From NCBI RefSeq assembly GCF_013449725.1, contig NZ_JACCFF010000007.1:277620-341619 (forward strand): 64,000 nucleotides of DNA, written 5' to 3'. The notes under the pieces were generated by a model. That model was not told the origin of the DNA and did no database searches. It saw only the letters and a program-made list of their open reading frames with translations. The position numbers and the translations under genes were made by a program. The DNA is from Mycobacteroides sp. LB1. Its GTDB lineage: Bacteria > Actinomycetota > Actinomycetes > Mycobacteriales > Mycobacteriaceae. Positions 53,012 through 62,417 of the stretch are shown piece after piece; within the stretch, counting starts at the first letter, position 1; each line of letters begins with the position of its first letter.

Positions 53012-53272
53012 TAGGGGTGCATTAACGGCCTCTACCATGTGATACCGTTCTGGCATACCCGAAAACTCACGGGTGCCGGCCACACCGGATCGGCGGGATT
53101 CTGAGAGCATTTGTCCGAATGTTCCAGGTGCCACCGGACCGATCAACTGACCGACAGAGAGCTGTCCTTTGAGGTGAGTTCCGCGAGCCCGCGGACCTCC
53201 GATAGGGTCTGACACCGACGAACGCAATTTTTTGTATCGCCACCCCGACAAAGATGTGAGGTGACACCCCAG

Positions 53273-53704
53273 ATGACCGCGCCCCAGGCAAACCCCAATG
53301 CCCCGTTTGTACTCCCGGCATTGGCGTTCCGCCCGTTGCGTCTGACGGTTCTCTGTGGCGTTCTCGGCGCCCTGGCTCTGTTGGCCTCTGCACTTCTGGG
53401 GCATTGGGCGATCGGCGTCTTCTTCGTTACCGGGCTTGGACTCGGACTGGTGAACGCTCTCCTCGTTCGCCAGTCCGCGGAAGTCATTACCGCGCAAGAC
53501 AATCCAAGCAAGCAAAAAATGGCCATCAATTCCGCTGCGCGGTTGATGGTCATTACCGTCCTTGCCCTGGTTATCGCGTTCGTTTTCCGCCCCGATGGTC
53601 TTGGGGTGTTCTTCGGAGTTGCGTTGTTCCAGGTGCTGCTGGTGTTGACCACCGCTGTGCCGGTGTGGAAAGGGATCCGTTCAGTGAATCAGGCGGAGGT
53701 ATAG
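53273..53704 (+). CDS. AtpI-like membrane protein upstream of ATP synthase
   Basis: ATG 53273 gives 143 residues (GTG 53261 is the longer choice). It has four hydrophobic helices, the typical arrangement of AtpI-type proteins that help assemble the c-ring or carry magnesium. Corresponds to Rv1303. The 261-base space before it holds the likely operon promoter; a TAGGGT at 53203-53208 and a GC hairpin (53180-53195) are seen there, but neither is decisive. It is followed seven bases later by atpB. Confidence 0.75.
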   Translation: MTAPQANPNAPFVLPALAFRPLRLTVLCGVLGALALLASALLGHWAIGVFFVTGLGLGLVNALLVRQSAEVITAQDNPSKQKMAINSAARLMVITVLALVIAFVFRPDGLGVFFGVALFQVLLVLTTAVPVWKGIRSVNQAEV

Positions 53705-53710
53705 CCGACC

Positions 53711-54469
53711 ATGAGCACCACGACTTTTCTGGCCGAAGGCGCCATCGAAGTTGGCCACCACACTCATGCGCATTGGCCGCTCATTGGTGAGGTCAACACC
53801 GACACCATCCTGGCCTCTGCCATTGCCGGCGTGATCGTCATCGCGCTCGCGCTCTTCCTGAGGGCCAAGGTCACCTCGACCGGTGTGCCCAACGGTGTGC
53901 AGCTGTTCTTCGAGGCCGTGACCGTCCAGTTCCGCAACCAGGTCGAGGCCGCAATCGGCATGAAGATCGCGCCGTTCGTGCTGCCGCTGGCCGTGACGAT
54001 CTTCGTCTTCGTGCTGGTGTCCAACTGGATCTCGGTGCTGCCGGTGCAGTACACCGACGCCAACGGCGCCACCGCCGAACTCCTCAAACCGCCTGCCTCG
54101 GATATCAACTACGTGCTGGCCCTGGCATTGTTCGTGTTCCTCTGCTATCACGCCGCAGGGTTCATGCGGCGTGGCCTCATCGGTCACCCGATCAAGGTGA
54201 TCAAGGGACACGTTCCGGCCTTGGCGCTCATCAACATCGTCGAGGAGATCGCCAAGCCGATATCGCTATCGCTGCGGCTCTTCGGCAACATGTTTGCCGG
54301 TGGCATCATGGTCGCGCTGATCGCGCTGTTCCCCGCGTACATCATGTGGGCGCCCAACGCCATCTGGAAAACGTTCGATCTATTCGTCGGTCTGATCCAG
54401 GCCTTCATCTTCGCGCTGCTGACAATCCTGTACTTCAGCCAGTCGATGGAAACCGACGAACACCACTAA
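53711..54469 (+). CDS. atpB: ATP synthase subunit a
   Basis: The protein has 252 residues with about five transmembrane helices. It forms the proton half-channels against the c-ring. The conserved Arg is in LSLRLFGNMFAGGIMV, and the C-terminal helix is FDLFVGLIQAFIFALLTILYF. First enzyme-subunit gene of the atp operon. Confidence 0.97.
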   Translation: MSTTTFLAEGAIEVGHHTHAHWPLIGEVNTDTILASAIAGVIVIALALFLRAKVTSTGVPNGVQLFFEAVTVQFRNQVEAAIGMKIAPFVLPLAVTIFVFVLVSNWISVLPVQYTDANGATAELLKPPASDINYVLALALFVFLCYHAAGFMRRGLIGHPIKVIKGHVPALALINIVEEIAKPISLSLRLFGNMFAGGIMVALIALFPAYIMWAPNAIWKTFDLFVGLIQAFIFALLTILYFSQSMETDEHH

Positions 54470-54495
54470 TTACATAGACCAACCTGAAAGACCCT

Positions 54496-54782
<287 letters not shown>

Positions 54783-54787
54783 TCGGC

Positions 54788-55303
54788 ATGGGTGAATTGC
54801 AGAGCGTCGTCGTGGCGCAGGCCGCCGAAGAGGGTGCGGAGAAGTCGAACTTCCTCATCCCCAACGGCACCTTCTTCGTCGTCCTAGCGATCTTCCTGAT
54901 CGTCCTAGCGGTCATCGGTACCTTTGTGGTGCCGCCGGTCCAAAAGGTGCTCACGGCACGCGAGGACATGGTCACCAAGACGGCAGAGGACACCAAGAAC
55001 GCCGCCGAGCAATTCACCGCCGCCGAGGCCGACTACAAGGATGAGCTGGCCAAGGCTCGCGGTGCCGCGACAGCGGTGCGCGACGAGGCCAGGGCCGAGG
55101 GACGCGGAATTCTCGAGGACATGCGTCAGCGGGCCAATGCGGAAGCGAATGCTGTGTCATCAGCGGCGGCCGAATCGTTGGCCCGTCAGGGCGAGGCAAC
55201 TTCGGGAGAGCTGGCGGCGAACGTCGACAGCCTGTCCCGAACGCTCGCCGAACGCGTTCTCGGCGTGAGCCTTTCGGAACCAGCGAATGCAGGGCGAGGC
55301 TAG
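54788..55303 (+). CDS. atpF: ATP synthase subunit b
   Basis: The protein has 171 residues: one transmembrane helix (FFVVLAIFLIVLAVIGTFVV, about residues 28-50) and a long Ala/Glu-rich amphipathic helix that forms part of the peripheral stalk. It partners with the b-delta fusion encoded next. Confidence 0.96.
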   Translation: MGELQSVVVAQAAEEGAEKSNFLIPNGTFFVVLAIFLIVLAVIGTFVVPPVQKVLTAREDMVTKTAEDTKNAAEQFTAAEADYKDELAKARGAATAVRDEARAEGRGILEDMRQRANAEANAVSSAAAESLARQGEATSGELAANVDSLSRTLAERVLGVSLSEPANAGRG

Positions 55304-55309
55304 GTACAG

Positions 55310-56656
55310 ATGTCGACATTTATCGGGCAGCTCATCGGTTTCGCTGTCATCGTGTTCCTGGTGGTCAAGTTCGTGGTGCCACCGGTGCGCACGCTGATGG
55401 GCAAGCAGCAGGACGTGGTGCGCCAGCAGCTCGCCGACAGTAAGTCGGCTGCGGCCAAGCTCGTCGAGGCCGAGGGTGCACATGCCAAGGCGATCGAAGA
55501 CGCCAAGGCCGACGCCGCCGAGATCGCCGAAGAAGCCAAGGCCGATGCCAAGCAGATCTCCAAGCAGCTGCGCGAGCAGGCCGACGCCGAGGTCGAGCGG
55601 ATCAAGGTGCACGGCCAGGAGCAGATCCTGCTGCAGCGCCAGCAGCTGATCCGTCAGCTCCGCGGTGATCTCGGTACTGAATCCGTGAACCGTGCAGGCG
55701 ATTTGGTTCGTTCACATGTCGGTGACGCGGCAGCGCAATCCGCCACCGTCGACCGGTTCCTGGATGAGCTGACCCAGATGGCTGGCAGCGTCAACACCGA
55801 ACGCCGGCCGTTGGCAGTCGGGGGAGCAGGCCTGCACGCCGCCAGCCGCGAGTCGCTCGCCGAGCAGGTATCCGCTTTTCAAGCCAACGCGGTCTCGCTC
55901 GATAGCCTGACACTCAACGCGCTGGCCGATGATCTGACCGCGGTCGCCGAGCTCCTCATTAAGGAGTTGGTGCTGCGTAAGCACTTGTCCGAGCCGGTCG
56001 ACGCCAGCGAGCTGTCAGCCAAGATCACCTTGGTCGACTCGATATTCACTTCCAAGATCGGACGGCCGGCGCTCGAGGTCGTGCGCTCGGCCGTTACCGC
56101 CCGCTGGTCTGCCTCCGGTGATCTGATCACTGCGATCGAACACATCGCCCGCCTCGCTCTGTTGGAGCGGGCCGAACGCGACGGTCAGATCGACGATGTC
56201 GAAGACCAGTTGTTCCGCATCAGCCGCGTCCTCGACGGCGAGCCGCAGCTGAGCTTGCTGCTGAGCAACACCGCCGCGCCTACCGCCGATCGCGTGACGC
56301 TGTTGAAGAACGTCCTCGCCGGTCGTTCCAACCTGATCGTGACCAGCCTGCTGGCGCAGACCGTGCGTCTGTTGCGCGGTAAGCGCGCAGATATCGCAGT
56401 ACTTGATGTCGCCGAATTGGCGGTTGCCCGGCGCAACGAGTCGGTCGCTCACGTGAAGTCGGCCGCCCCGATCAGCGATGCTCAGAGCACACGGCTGGCC
56501 CAGGTGCTCGGGCAGATTTACGGCCGCACCATCGCGGTGCAGCTGGATGTGGATCCCGAACTGCTGGGCGGGCTCGTCGTCAACATCGGTGACGAGGAGA
56601 TCGACGGCAGCCTGTCCACCCGGCTTTCCGCGGCCGCCCTCCACCTGCCCAACTAA
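55310..56656 (+). CDS. atpH: ATP synthase fused subunit b-delta
   Basis: The protein has 448 residues. The first about 170 form a second b-type subunit (one membrane helix, VKFVVPPVRTLMG, then a stalk helix). The last about 270 form the delta subunit (SLDSLTLNALADDLTAV to the C-terminus). Mycobacteria and relatives have this fusion where most bacteria have two proteins. It links the membrane stator to the F1 head. Confidence 0.95.
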   Translation: MSTFIGQLIGFAVIVFLVVKFVVPPVRTLMGKQQDVVRQQLADSKSAAAKLVEAEGAHAKAIEDAKADAAEIAEEAKADAKQISKQLREQADAEVERIKVHGQEQILLQRQQLIRQLRGDLGTESVNRAGDLVRSHVGDAAAQSATVDRFLDELTQMAGSVNTERRPLAVGGAGLHAASRESLAEQVSAFQANAVSLDSLTLNALADDLTAVAELLIKELVLRKHLSEPVDASELSAKITLVDSIFTSKIGRPALEVVRSAVTARWSASGDLITAIEHIARLALLERAERDGQIDDVEDQLFRISRVLDGEPQLSLLLSNTAAPTADRVTLLKNVLAGRSNLIVTSLLAQTVRLLRGKRADIAVLDVAELAVARRNESVAHVKSAAPISDAQSTRLAQVLGQIYGRTIAVQLDVDPELLGGLVVNIGDEEIDGSLSTRLSAAALHLPN

Positions 56657-56712
56657 GCAACCACCAGACTTACCCCGCAAGAAGAGCCAGGAACAGGAAG
56701 ACGAGAAAAGCC

Positions 56713-58362
56713 ATGACAGAGTTGACGATCTCCTCGGCGGACATCTCCGGCGCGATCGAGCAGTACGTCGCGACGTTCTCTGCCGACCCCGCCCGCGAAG
56801 AAATCGGCATCGTCGCCGACACCGGTGACGGCATCGCCCACGTCGAGGGTCTGCCTTCGGTCATGACTCAGGAGCTCCTCGAGTTCCCGGGCGGCGTGCT
56901 GGGTGTGGCGCTGAACCTGGACGAGCGCAGCGTCGGCACCGTTATCCTCGGCGACTTCCACGGCATCGAAGAGGGCCAGCAGGTCAAGCGCACCGGCGAG
57001 GTCCTATCGGTACCGGTGGGCGACGCCTTCCTCGGTCGCGTCATCAACCCGCTCGGTCAGCCGATCGACGGCCGCGGCGACATCGAGGCCGAGACCACTC
57101 GCGCGCTCGAGCTCCAGGCCGCCAGTGTGGTCGAGCGTCAAAGTGTTGCGGAGCCGCTGCAGACCGGCATCAAGGCCATCGACTCGCAGACCCCCATCGG
57201 TCGCGGCCAGCGCCAGCTGATCATCGGTGACCGCAAGACCGGCAAGACCGCCGTCTGCGTCGACACCATCCTGAACCAGAAGCAGGCCTGGGACAGCGGC
57301 GATCCGCAGCAGCAGGTGCGCTGCATCTACGTCGCCGTCGGACAGAAGGGCTCGACCATCGCTGCGGTGCGCCGCACCCTGGACGAGGCCGGCGCGCTGG
57401 AGTACACCACCATCGTGGCCGCCCCGGCCTCCGATGCGGCGGGCTTCAAATGGCTTGCGCCGTACACCGGCTCGGCCCTCGGCCAGCACTGGATGTACCA
57501 GGGCAAGCACGTCCTCATCGTGTTCGACGACCTCACCAAGCAGGCCGAGGCCTACCGCGCCATCTCGCTGCTGCTGCGCCGTCCGCCGGGCCGCGAGGCA
57601 TACCCGGGTGACGTCTTCTACTTGCATTCGCGTCTGCTGGAGCGTTGCGCGAAGCTGTCCGACGCGCTGGGTGCCGGCTCGCTGACCGGTCTGCCGATCA
57701 TCGAGACCAAGGCCAACGACATCTCGGCCTACATCCCCACCAACGTCATCTCGATCACCGACGGACAGTGCTTCCTGCAGACCGACCTCTTCAACCAGGG
57801 CGTACGCCCGGCCATCAACGTTGGTGTGTCGGTGTCGCGCGTGGGTGGTGCCGCACAGATCAAGGCAATGAAGGAAGTAGCCGGCTCGCTGCGGTTGGAG
57901 CTCTCGCAGTACCGCGAGTTGGAGGCCTTCGCGGCCTTCGCCTCGGACCTGGATGCCACCTCGAAGGCCCAGCTGGAGCGTGGTGCGCGCCTGGTCGAGC
58001 TGCTCAAGCAGTCGCAGAACTCGCCGTACCCGGTCGAGGAGCAGGTCGTGGCGATCTACCTCGGCACCGGTGGACACCTCGACTCGGTGCCGGTCGGTGA
58101 TGTCATTCGGTTCGAGCAGGAATTCCTCGACCACGTGCGCGGCTCACACGCCGACATTCTGACCGATATCAAGGAGACCAAGAAGTTCTCGGAGGACACC
58201 GAATCCAAGCTCACGGCCGCGATCAACGCGTTCAAGAAGAGCTTCGCCGCCACTGATGGCAGCTCGGTGGAGGTCAAGGACGTCGCGGCCGAGGCGCTCG
58301 ACGAGTCCGAGGTCGGTCAGGAGACCGTCCAGGTCCGCAAGCCGGCTCCGGCAAAAAAGTAG
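56713..58362 (+). CDS. atpA: ATP synthase subunit alpha
   Basis: The protein has 549 residues. Walker A is GDRKTGKTAVC, with the conserved IIETKANDISAYIPTNVISITDGQ region. It is about 35 residues longer at the C-terminus than E. coli alpha; this mycobacterial extension (VKDVAAEALDESEVGQETVQ) is known to restrain ATP hydrolysis. Non-catalytic nucleotide site subunit of F1. Confidence 0.97.
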   Translation: MTELTISSADISGAIEQYVATFSADPAREEIGIVADTGDGIAHVEGLPSVMTQELLEFPGGVLGVALNLDERSVGTVILGDFHGIEEGQQVKRTGEVLSVPVGDAFLGRVINPLGQPIDGRGDIEAETTRALELQAASVVERQSVAEPLQTGIKAIDSQTPIGRGQRQLIIGDRKTGKTAVCVDTILNQKQAWDSGDPQQQVRCIYVAVGQKGSTIAAVRRTLDEAGALEYTTIVAAPASDAAGFKWLAPYTGSALGQHWMYQGKHVLIVFDDLTKQAEAYRAISLLLRRPPGREAYPGDVFYLHSRLLERCAKLSDALGAGSLTGLPIIETKANDISAYIPTNVISITDGQCFLQTDLFNQGVRPAINVGVSVSRVGGAAQIKAMKEVAGSLRLELSQYRELEAFAAFASDLDATSKAQLERGARLVELLKQSQNSPYPVEEQVVAIYLGTGGHLDSVPVGDVIRFEQEFLDHVRGSHADILTDIKETKKFSEDTESKLTAAINAFKKSFAATDGSSVEVKDVAAEALDESEVGQETVQVRKPAPAKK

Positions 58363-58382
58363 AGCAGTAGGACCTCCAGAAA

Positions 58383-59315
58383 ATGGCTGCACAAATCCGA
58401 GAACTGCGCCGGCGGATCAAATCCGCCGGATCGATCAAGAAGATCACCAAGGCGCAAGAGCTGATCGCGACATCGCGCATCTCTAAGGCGCAGGCACGTG
58501 TGGTGGCGGCTCGTCCGTACGCGGCCGAGATCACCAACGTGCTTACCGCACTCGCCGATGATGCCGCGTTGGATCATCCGCTACTGGTGGCGCGGGCCGA
58601 GCCGAAGCGGGCAGGCGTGCTCATCGTCTCGTCGGATCGCGGGCTGTGCGGTGGGTACAACGCCAACGTGCTGCGTGTCGCCGAGGAGCTGTTCGCGCTG
58701 CTGCGTGAGCAGGGCAAGACCCCGGTGATCTACGTGGTCGGCCGCAAGGCGCTGAACTTCTACAAGTTCCGTGGCCGCACGGTCACTCAGTCCTGGACCG
58801 GGTTCTCCGAGCGTCCCGAGTACTCACACGCCCAGGAAATCGCCGGCGTGCTGGTGGATGGCTTCCTGGCGGGTGCCGATGACGACGGCGACGAGCCCGG
58901 TGCCGATGGCATTCTCGGCGTCGACGAGCTGCATATCGTGTACACCGAGTTCAAGTCGATGCTGACCCAGTCGGCCGTGGCCAAGCGGATCGCGCCGATG
59001 GAGATCGAGTACGTCGGCGAGGCCGCTGGACCGACCACCCAGTACTCGTTCGAGCCTGACGCCACAACGCTTTTCGCGTCCCTGCTGCCTCGCTACCTGG
59101 CGACCCGGGTGTACGCGGCGCTGCTGGAGGCGGCAGCCTCGGAGTCGGCATCCCGCCGGCGCGCCATGAAGGCGGCCACGGATAACGCCGATGACCTCAT
59201 CAAGGGACTCACCCTGGAAGCCAACCGTGCTCGCCAGGCCCAGATCACCCAGGAAATCAGTGAAATCGTTGGCGGCGTGGACGCGCTTGCCTCGGCCGCC
59301 GCAAGCGAACATTAA
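58383..59315 (+). CDS. atpG: ATP synthase subunit gamma
   Basis: The protein has 310 residues. The ends form the central coiled coil (AAQIRELRRRIKSAGSIKKI and the C-terminal NADDLIKGLTLEANRARQAQ). The middle domain has a charged extra loop (GADDDGDEPGADGILGVDE, about residues 164-182), found in mycobacteria and linked to coupling efficiency. Rotor shaft. Confidence 0.96.
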   Translation: MAAQIRELRRRIKSAGSIKKITKAQELIATSRISKAQARVVAARPYAAEITNVLTALADDAALDHPLLVARAEPKRAGVLIVSSDRGLCGGYNANVLRVAEELFALLREQGKTPVIYVVGRKALNFYKFRGRTVTQSWTGFSERPEYSHAQEIAGVLVDGFLAGADDDGDEPGADGILGVDELHIVYTEFKSMLTQSAVAKRIAPMEIEYVGEAAGPTTQYSFEPDATTLFASLLPRYLATRVYAALLEAAASESASRRRAMKAATDNADDLIKGLTLEANRARQAQITQEISEIVGGVDALASAAASEH

Positions 59316-59336
59316 GAATAGAAAGAGTCGAGCCAG

Positions 59337-60767
59337 ATGACTGCTGCAACTGCTAACAAGACCGTCGGACGAGTGGTTCGCGTTACCGGCCCGGTCGTCG
59401 ACGTGGAGTTCCCGCGTGGCGCCGTGCCGCCGCTCTTCTCCGCCCTCAACGCCGAGATCACCTACGAAGCGATGGCCAAGACGCTGACCCTCGAGGTGGC
59501 ACAGCACCTGGGCGACAACCTCGTTCGCACCGTCTCCATGCAGCCGACTGACGGCCTGGTGCGTGGCGTGGATGTCACCAACACCGGTAGCACCATCTCG
59601 GTGCCGGTCGGTGACGGCGTGAAGGGGCACGTCTTCAACGCCTTGGGCGACTGCCTCGACGAGCCGGGCTACGGTAGCGATTTCGAGAAGTGGTCCATCC
59701 ACCGCAAGCCCCCGGCCTTCGACCAGCTCGAGCCGCGTACTGAGATGCTGGAGACCGGCCTTAAGGTCGTCGACCTGCTGACCCCGTACGTGCGTGGTGG
59801 CAAGATCGCACTCTTCGGTGGTGCCGGTGTGGGTAAGACCGTGCTGATCCAGGAGATGATCAACCGCATCGCCCGGAACTTCGGTGGTACCTCGGTATTC
59901 GCCGGCGTTGGTGAGCGCACCCGTGAGGGCAACGACCTGTGGGTCGAGCTTGCCGATGCCAACGTGCTCAAGGACACCGCGTTGGTGTTCGGCCAGATGG
60001 ACGAGCCGCCCGGCACGCGTATGCGCGTCGCGCTCTCGGCGCTGACCATGGCGGAGTACTTCCGCGATGAGCAGGGTCAGGACGTGCTGCTGTTCATCGA
60101 CAACATCTTCCGGTTCACCCAGGCCGGCTCGGAGGTGTCGACCCTGCTGGGCCGCATGCCGTCCGCCGTGGGTTACCAGCCGACGCTGGCCGACGAGATG
60201 GGTGAGCTGCAGGAGCGCATCACCTCGACCCGCGGTCGCTCGATCACCTCGATGCAGGCCGTGTACGTGCCCGCCGACGACTACACCGACCCGGCGCCGG
60301 CGACCACGTTCGCGCACCTGGACGCCACCACCGAGCTTTCTCGTGCGGTGTTCTCCAAGGGCATCTTCCCGGCCGTGGACCCGCTGGCCTCGTCGTCGAC
60401 GATTCTGCTGCCGTCCGTGGTGGGTGAGGAGCACTACCGGGTTGCGCAGGAAGTCATCCGTGTTCTGCAGCGCTACCAGGACCTGCAGGACATCATCGCC
60501 ATCCTCGGTATCGACGAGCTGTCGGAAGAAGACAAGCAGCTGGTGGGCCGTGCCCGTCGTATCGAGCGTTTCCTGAGCCAGAACATGATGGCTGCCGAGC
60601 AGTTCACCGGCCAGCCCGGCTCGACCGTGCCGCTCAAGGAGACCATCGAGGCCTTCGACAAGCTCACCAAGGGTGAGTTCGACCACCTGCCCGAGCAGGC
60701 GTTCTTCCTCATCGGTGGTCTGGACGACCTGGCGAAGAAGGCCGAAAGCCTCGGCGCCAAGCTGTAA
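59337..60767 (+). CDS. atpD: ATP synthase subunit beta
   Basis: The protein has 476 residues. This is the catalytic subunit: Walker A GGAGVGKTVLIQEM, catalytic Glu in GERTREGND, VLLFIDNIFRFTQAG (Walker B), and the DELSEEDKQLV segment near the C-terminus. Strongly conserved. Confidence 0.98.
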   Translation: MTAATANKTVGRVVRVTGPVVDVEFPRGAVPPLFSALNAEITYEAMAKTLTLEVAQHLGDNLVRTVSMQPTDGLVRGVDVTNTGSTISVPVGDGVKGHVFNALGDCLDEPGYGSDFEKWSIHRKPPAFDQLEPRTEMLETGLKVVDLLTPYVRGGKIALFGGAGVGKTVLIQEMINRIARNFGGTSVFAGVGERTREGNDLWVELADANVLKDTALVFGQMDEPPGTRMRVALSALTMAEYFRDEQGQDVLLFIDNIFRFTQAGSEVSTLLGRMPSAVGYQPTLADEMGELQERITSTRGRSITSMQAVYVPADDYTDPAPATTFAHLDATTELSRAVFSKGIFPAVDPLASSSTILLPSVVGEEHYRVAQEVIRVLQRYQDLQDIIAILGIDELSEEDKQLVGRARRIERFLSQNMMAAEQFTGQPGSTVPLKETIEAFDKLTKGEFDHLPEQAFFLIGGLDDLAKKAESLGAKL

Positions 60768-60800
60768 TTCGTCGCTAGCCATCTGAAGGAGGTGCACTGA

Positions 60801-61166
60801 ATGTCCGAAATTGACGTCGAGATTGTCGCCGTCGAGCGCGAGATCTGGTCGGGTAAGGCCACATTCGTCTTTACCCGCACGACCTCCGGTGAAATCGGAA
60901 TCCTGCCGCACCACATTCCCTTGGTGGCGCAGCTGGTGGACGATGCCGCGGTGAAGATCGAGCGCGAGGGCGCTGACGACCTGTGGTGGGCGATCGACGG
61001 GGGATTCCTGTCGATCACCGACACCAAGGTCAGCATCCTGGCGGAGTCCGTGCAGGCACGTGCGGATATTGACGAGGCCAAGGCCAAGACCGATTCCGGT
61101 TCCGACGTTCCACGGGTGGCCGCGCAGGGACGCGCGCGCTTACGTGCGCTCGGACAGACGGTTTAG
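60801..61166 (+). CDS. atpC: ATP synthase subunit epsilon
   Basis: The protein has 121 residues: N-terminal beta sandwich (EIGILPHHIPLVAQLV) and a short C-terminal helical part rich in Ala, Lys and Asp, as in mycobacteria. Start follows GAAGGAGG. Last gene of the atp operon. Confidence 0.96.
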   Translation: MSEIDVEIVAVEREIWSGKATFVFTRTTSGEIGILPHHIPLVAQLVDDAAVKIEREGADDLWWAIDGGFLSITDTKVSILAESVQARADIDEAKAKTDSGSDVPRVAAQGRARLRALGQTV

Positions 61167-61190
61167 CATTACCCACCTAGGGATACCGCT

Positions 61191-61658
61191 TTGAGCGTGA
61201 CGGCGATGATCGAGATCTCGATCATCGCCGTTCTCGTTTTGGCGGTGGCTGCCTTGAGTTTTCGTCTGCTCAAGTTGCGACATGGCGGGACCGCCGCGTT
61301 GTTACGGGATGCTCGACCGGACACCGGCCCAGATGTTCTTCGCGTAAGCGGCTCATCGCAGGAGCGGCGCTGGCGCCACGGCGTCATGCGTTACCGCGAA
61401 TCTGAGGCGGAGTTCTATCGGTTGTCCAGTATTCGACTGTGGCCGGATCGCCGGCTGTCGCGACGTGATCTCGAGATCCTCGATCGTCGGATTCCGCGCG
61501 GCGATGAGTACGACATCATGACCGCCGAAATCGTGGTGCTGCAGCTGCGTGACGGTGCGCGTGAATACGAAATGGCGCTGGATCGCGGTGCGCTGACCGC
61601 GTTCATGTCGTGGATGGAGTCGCGGCCCTCGCCGCGGGCAGAGCGCCGCAGCCGCTAG
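61191..61658 (+). CDS. DUF2550 membrane-anchored protein with repeat insertion
   Basis: TTG 61191 or GTG 61197 begins a protein of about 155 residues. One transmembrane helix (MIEISIIAVLVLAVAALSF) is followed by LKLRHGGTAAL. The conserved DUF2550 block is HGVMRYRESEAEFYRLSSIR and LWPDRRLSRRDLEI. Between RDARPDTG and WRHGV an extra segment VLRVSGSSQERR is encoded by an inverted copy of the dispersed repeat; the M. tuberculosis Rv1312 protein, as I recall it, lacks it. Function unknown. Confidence 0.88.
   Translation: MSVTAMIEISIIAVLVLAVAALSFRLLKLRHGGTAALLRDARPDTGPDVLRVSGSSQERRWRHGVMRYRESEAEFYRLSSIRLWPDRRLSRRDLEILDRRIPRGDEYDIMTAEIVVLQLRDGAREYEMALDRGALTAFMSWMESRPSPRAERRSR
61337..61359 (-). repeat. 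dispersed repeat, single inverted copy in DUF2550 gene
   Basis: On the complement it reads GCGATGAGCCGCTTACGCGA and continues AGA, matching the core in thrB and at the prfA/prmC junction with one change. It is in frame and adds about 8-12 residues to a variable stretch of the protein. Confidence 0.75.
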
Positions 61659-61745
61659 GCATTTCTCGCCGACACGTCGTGTTGCGGTGGTTTCGTACCG
61701 CGTGTTTTCGCCACGAGGCGGTATGTCGAGGAGGATCTGAAGGAT

Positions 61746-62384
61746 TTAGGCGGGCTGTGCCGGTCCGCCGGGCTTCCAGAGCGTGTCCTTGCCGCCGTTG
61801 GCGACCCGCGACAGGATGAACAGCAGATCCGAGAGCCGGTTCAGATATTTGGCGGTCAGCACATTGGTGCTGTCGGGATACGTATCGATTGCGGCCCAGG
61901 CCGAACGTTCCGCTCGACGCGCCACGGTCCGTGCCACGTGCAATAAGCCGGATAGTGGGGTACCGCCCGGCAGCACAAAGGAATTCAGCTTCGGTAGATC
62001 CTCGTTGTACTCGTCACACCAGCCTTCTAGGCGGTCGACATACGGCTGCGTGATCCGCAGCGGGGGGTATTCAGGATTGGGCACGACGGGGGTGGACAGG
62101 TCTGCGCCGGCGTCGAACAGATCGTTCTGGATCTGCAACAGCACCGAATTGATCGCTTGACTCGGGTTCCCGAGCACCACTGCGACGCCAATAGCGGCGT
62201 TGGCCTCATCGCAATCGGCGTATGCGAGGAGCCGTGGGTCGTTCTTCGGCACTCGTGAGAAGTCGCTTAGACCGGTGGTCCCGTCATCTCCGGTCCGGGT
62301 GTAGATGCGAGTGAGATGCACACCACTCGATGCTCTCCGCGCACTCTCGGGGTCCCTCCCGCTTGCGGGCGCCTCATCGGTCAT
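61746..62384 (-). CDS. cob(I)alamin adenosyltransferase, PduO type
   Basis: From ATG 62384 the product has 212 residues; GTG 62321 would start directly at VHLTRIYTRTGDDGTTGL, the conserved beginning of the family. It transfers adenosyl from ATP to cobalamin, making coenzyme B12 for methylmalonyl-CoA mutase and others. Conserved: TRTGDDGTTGLSD, ADCDEANAAIG, FVLPGG, RTVARRAER and YLNRLSDLLF. Corresponds to Rv1314c. Divergent from murA with 33 bases between. Confidence 0.92.
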   Translation of the reverse strand: MTDEAPASGRDPESARRASSGVHLTRIYTRTGDDGTTGLSDFSRVPKNDPRLLAYADCDEANAAIGVAVVLGNPSQAINSVLLQIQNDLFDAGADLSTPVVPNPEYPPLRITQPYVDRLEGWCDEYNEDLPKLNSFVLPGGTPLSGLLHVARTVARRAERSAWAAIDTYPDSTNVLTAKYLNRLSDLLFILSRVANGGKDTLWKPGGPAQPA

Positions 62385-62417
62385 GCGTTGAAACGTTACC
62401 CGGCTACGCTGTCGGGC

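Noticed and set aside
53180..53208. TCCGCG/CGCGGA hairpin and TAGGGT as atp operon promoter
   Set aside because: No matching -35 at proper spacing; kept only as a remark in the AtpI-like entry.
58824..60914. Very long open frame on the minus strand opposite atpG and atpD (696 codons)
   Set aside because: It is antisense to two highly conserved subunit genes and has Gly/Arg/His-rich shadow composition; it follows from codon bias in high-GC DNA.
62345..62385. GATGAGGCGCCCGCAAGCGG in the cobalamin adenosyltransferase N-terminus, perhaps a diverged repeat copy
   Set aside because: Only the first part matches the core; the variable N-terminal extension is suggestive but not enough.
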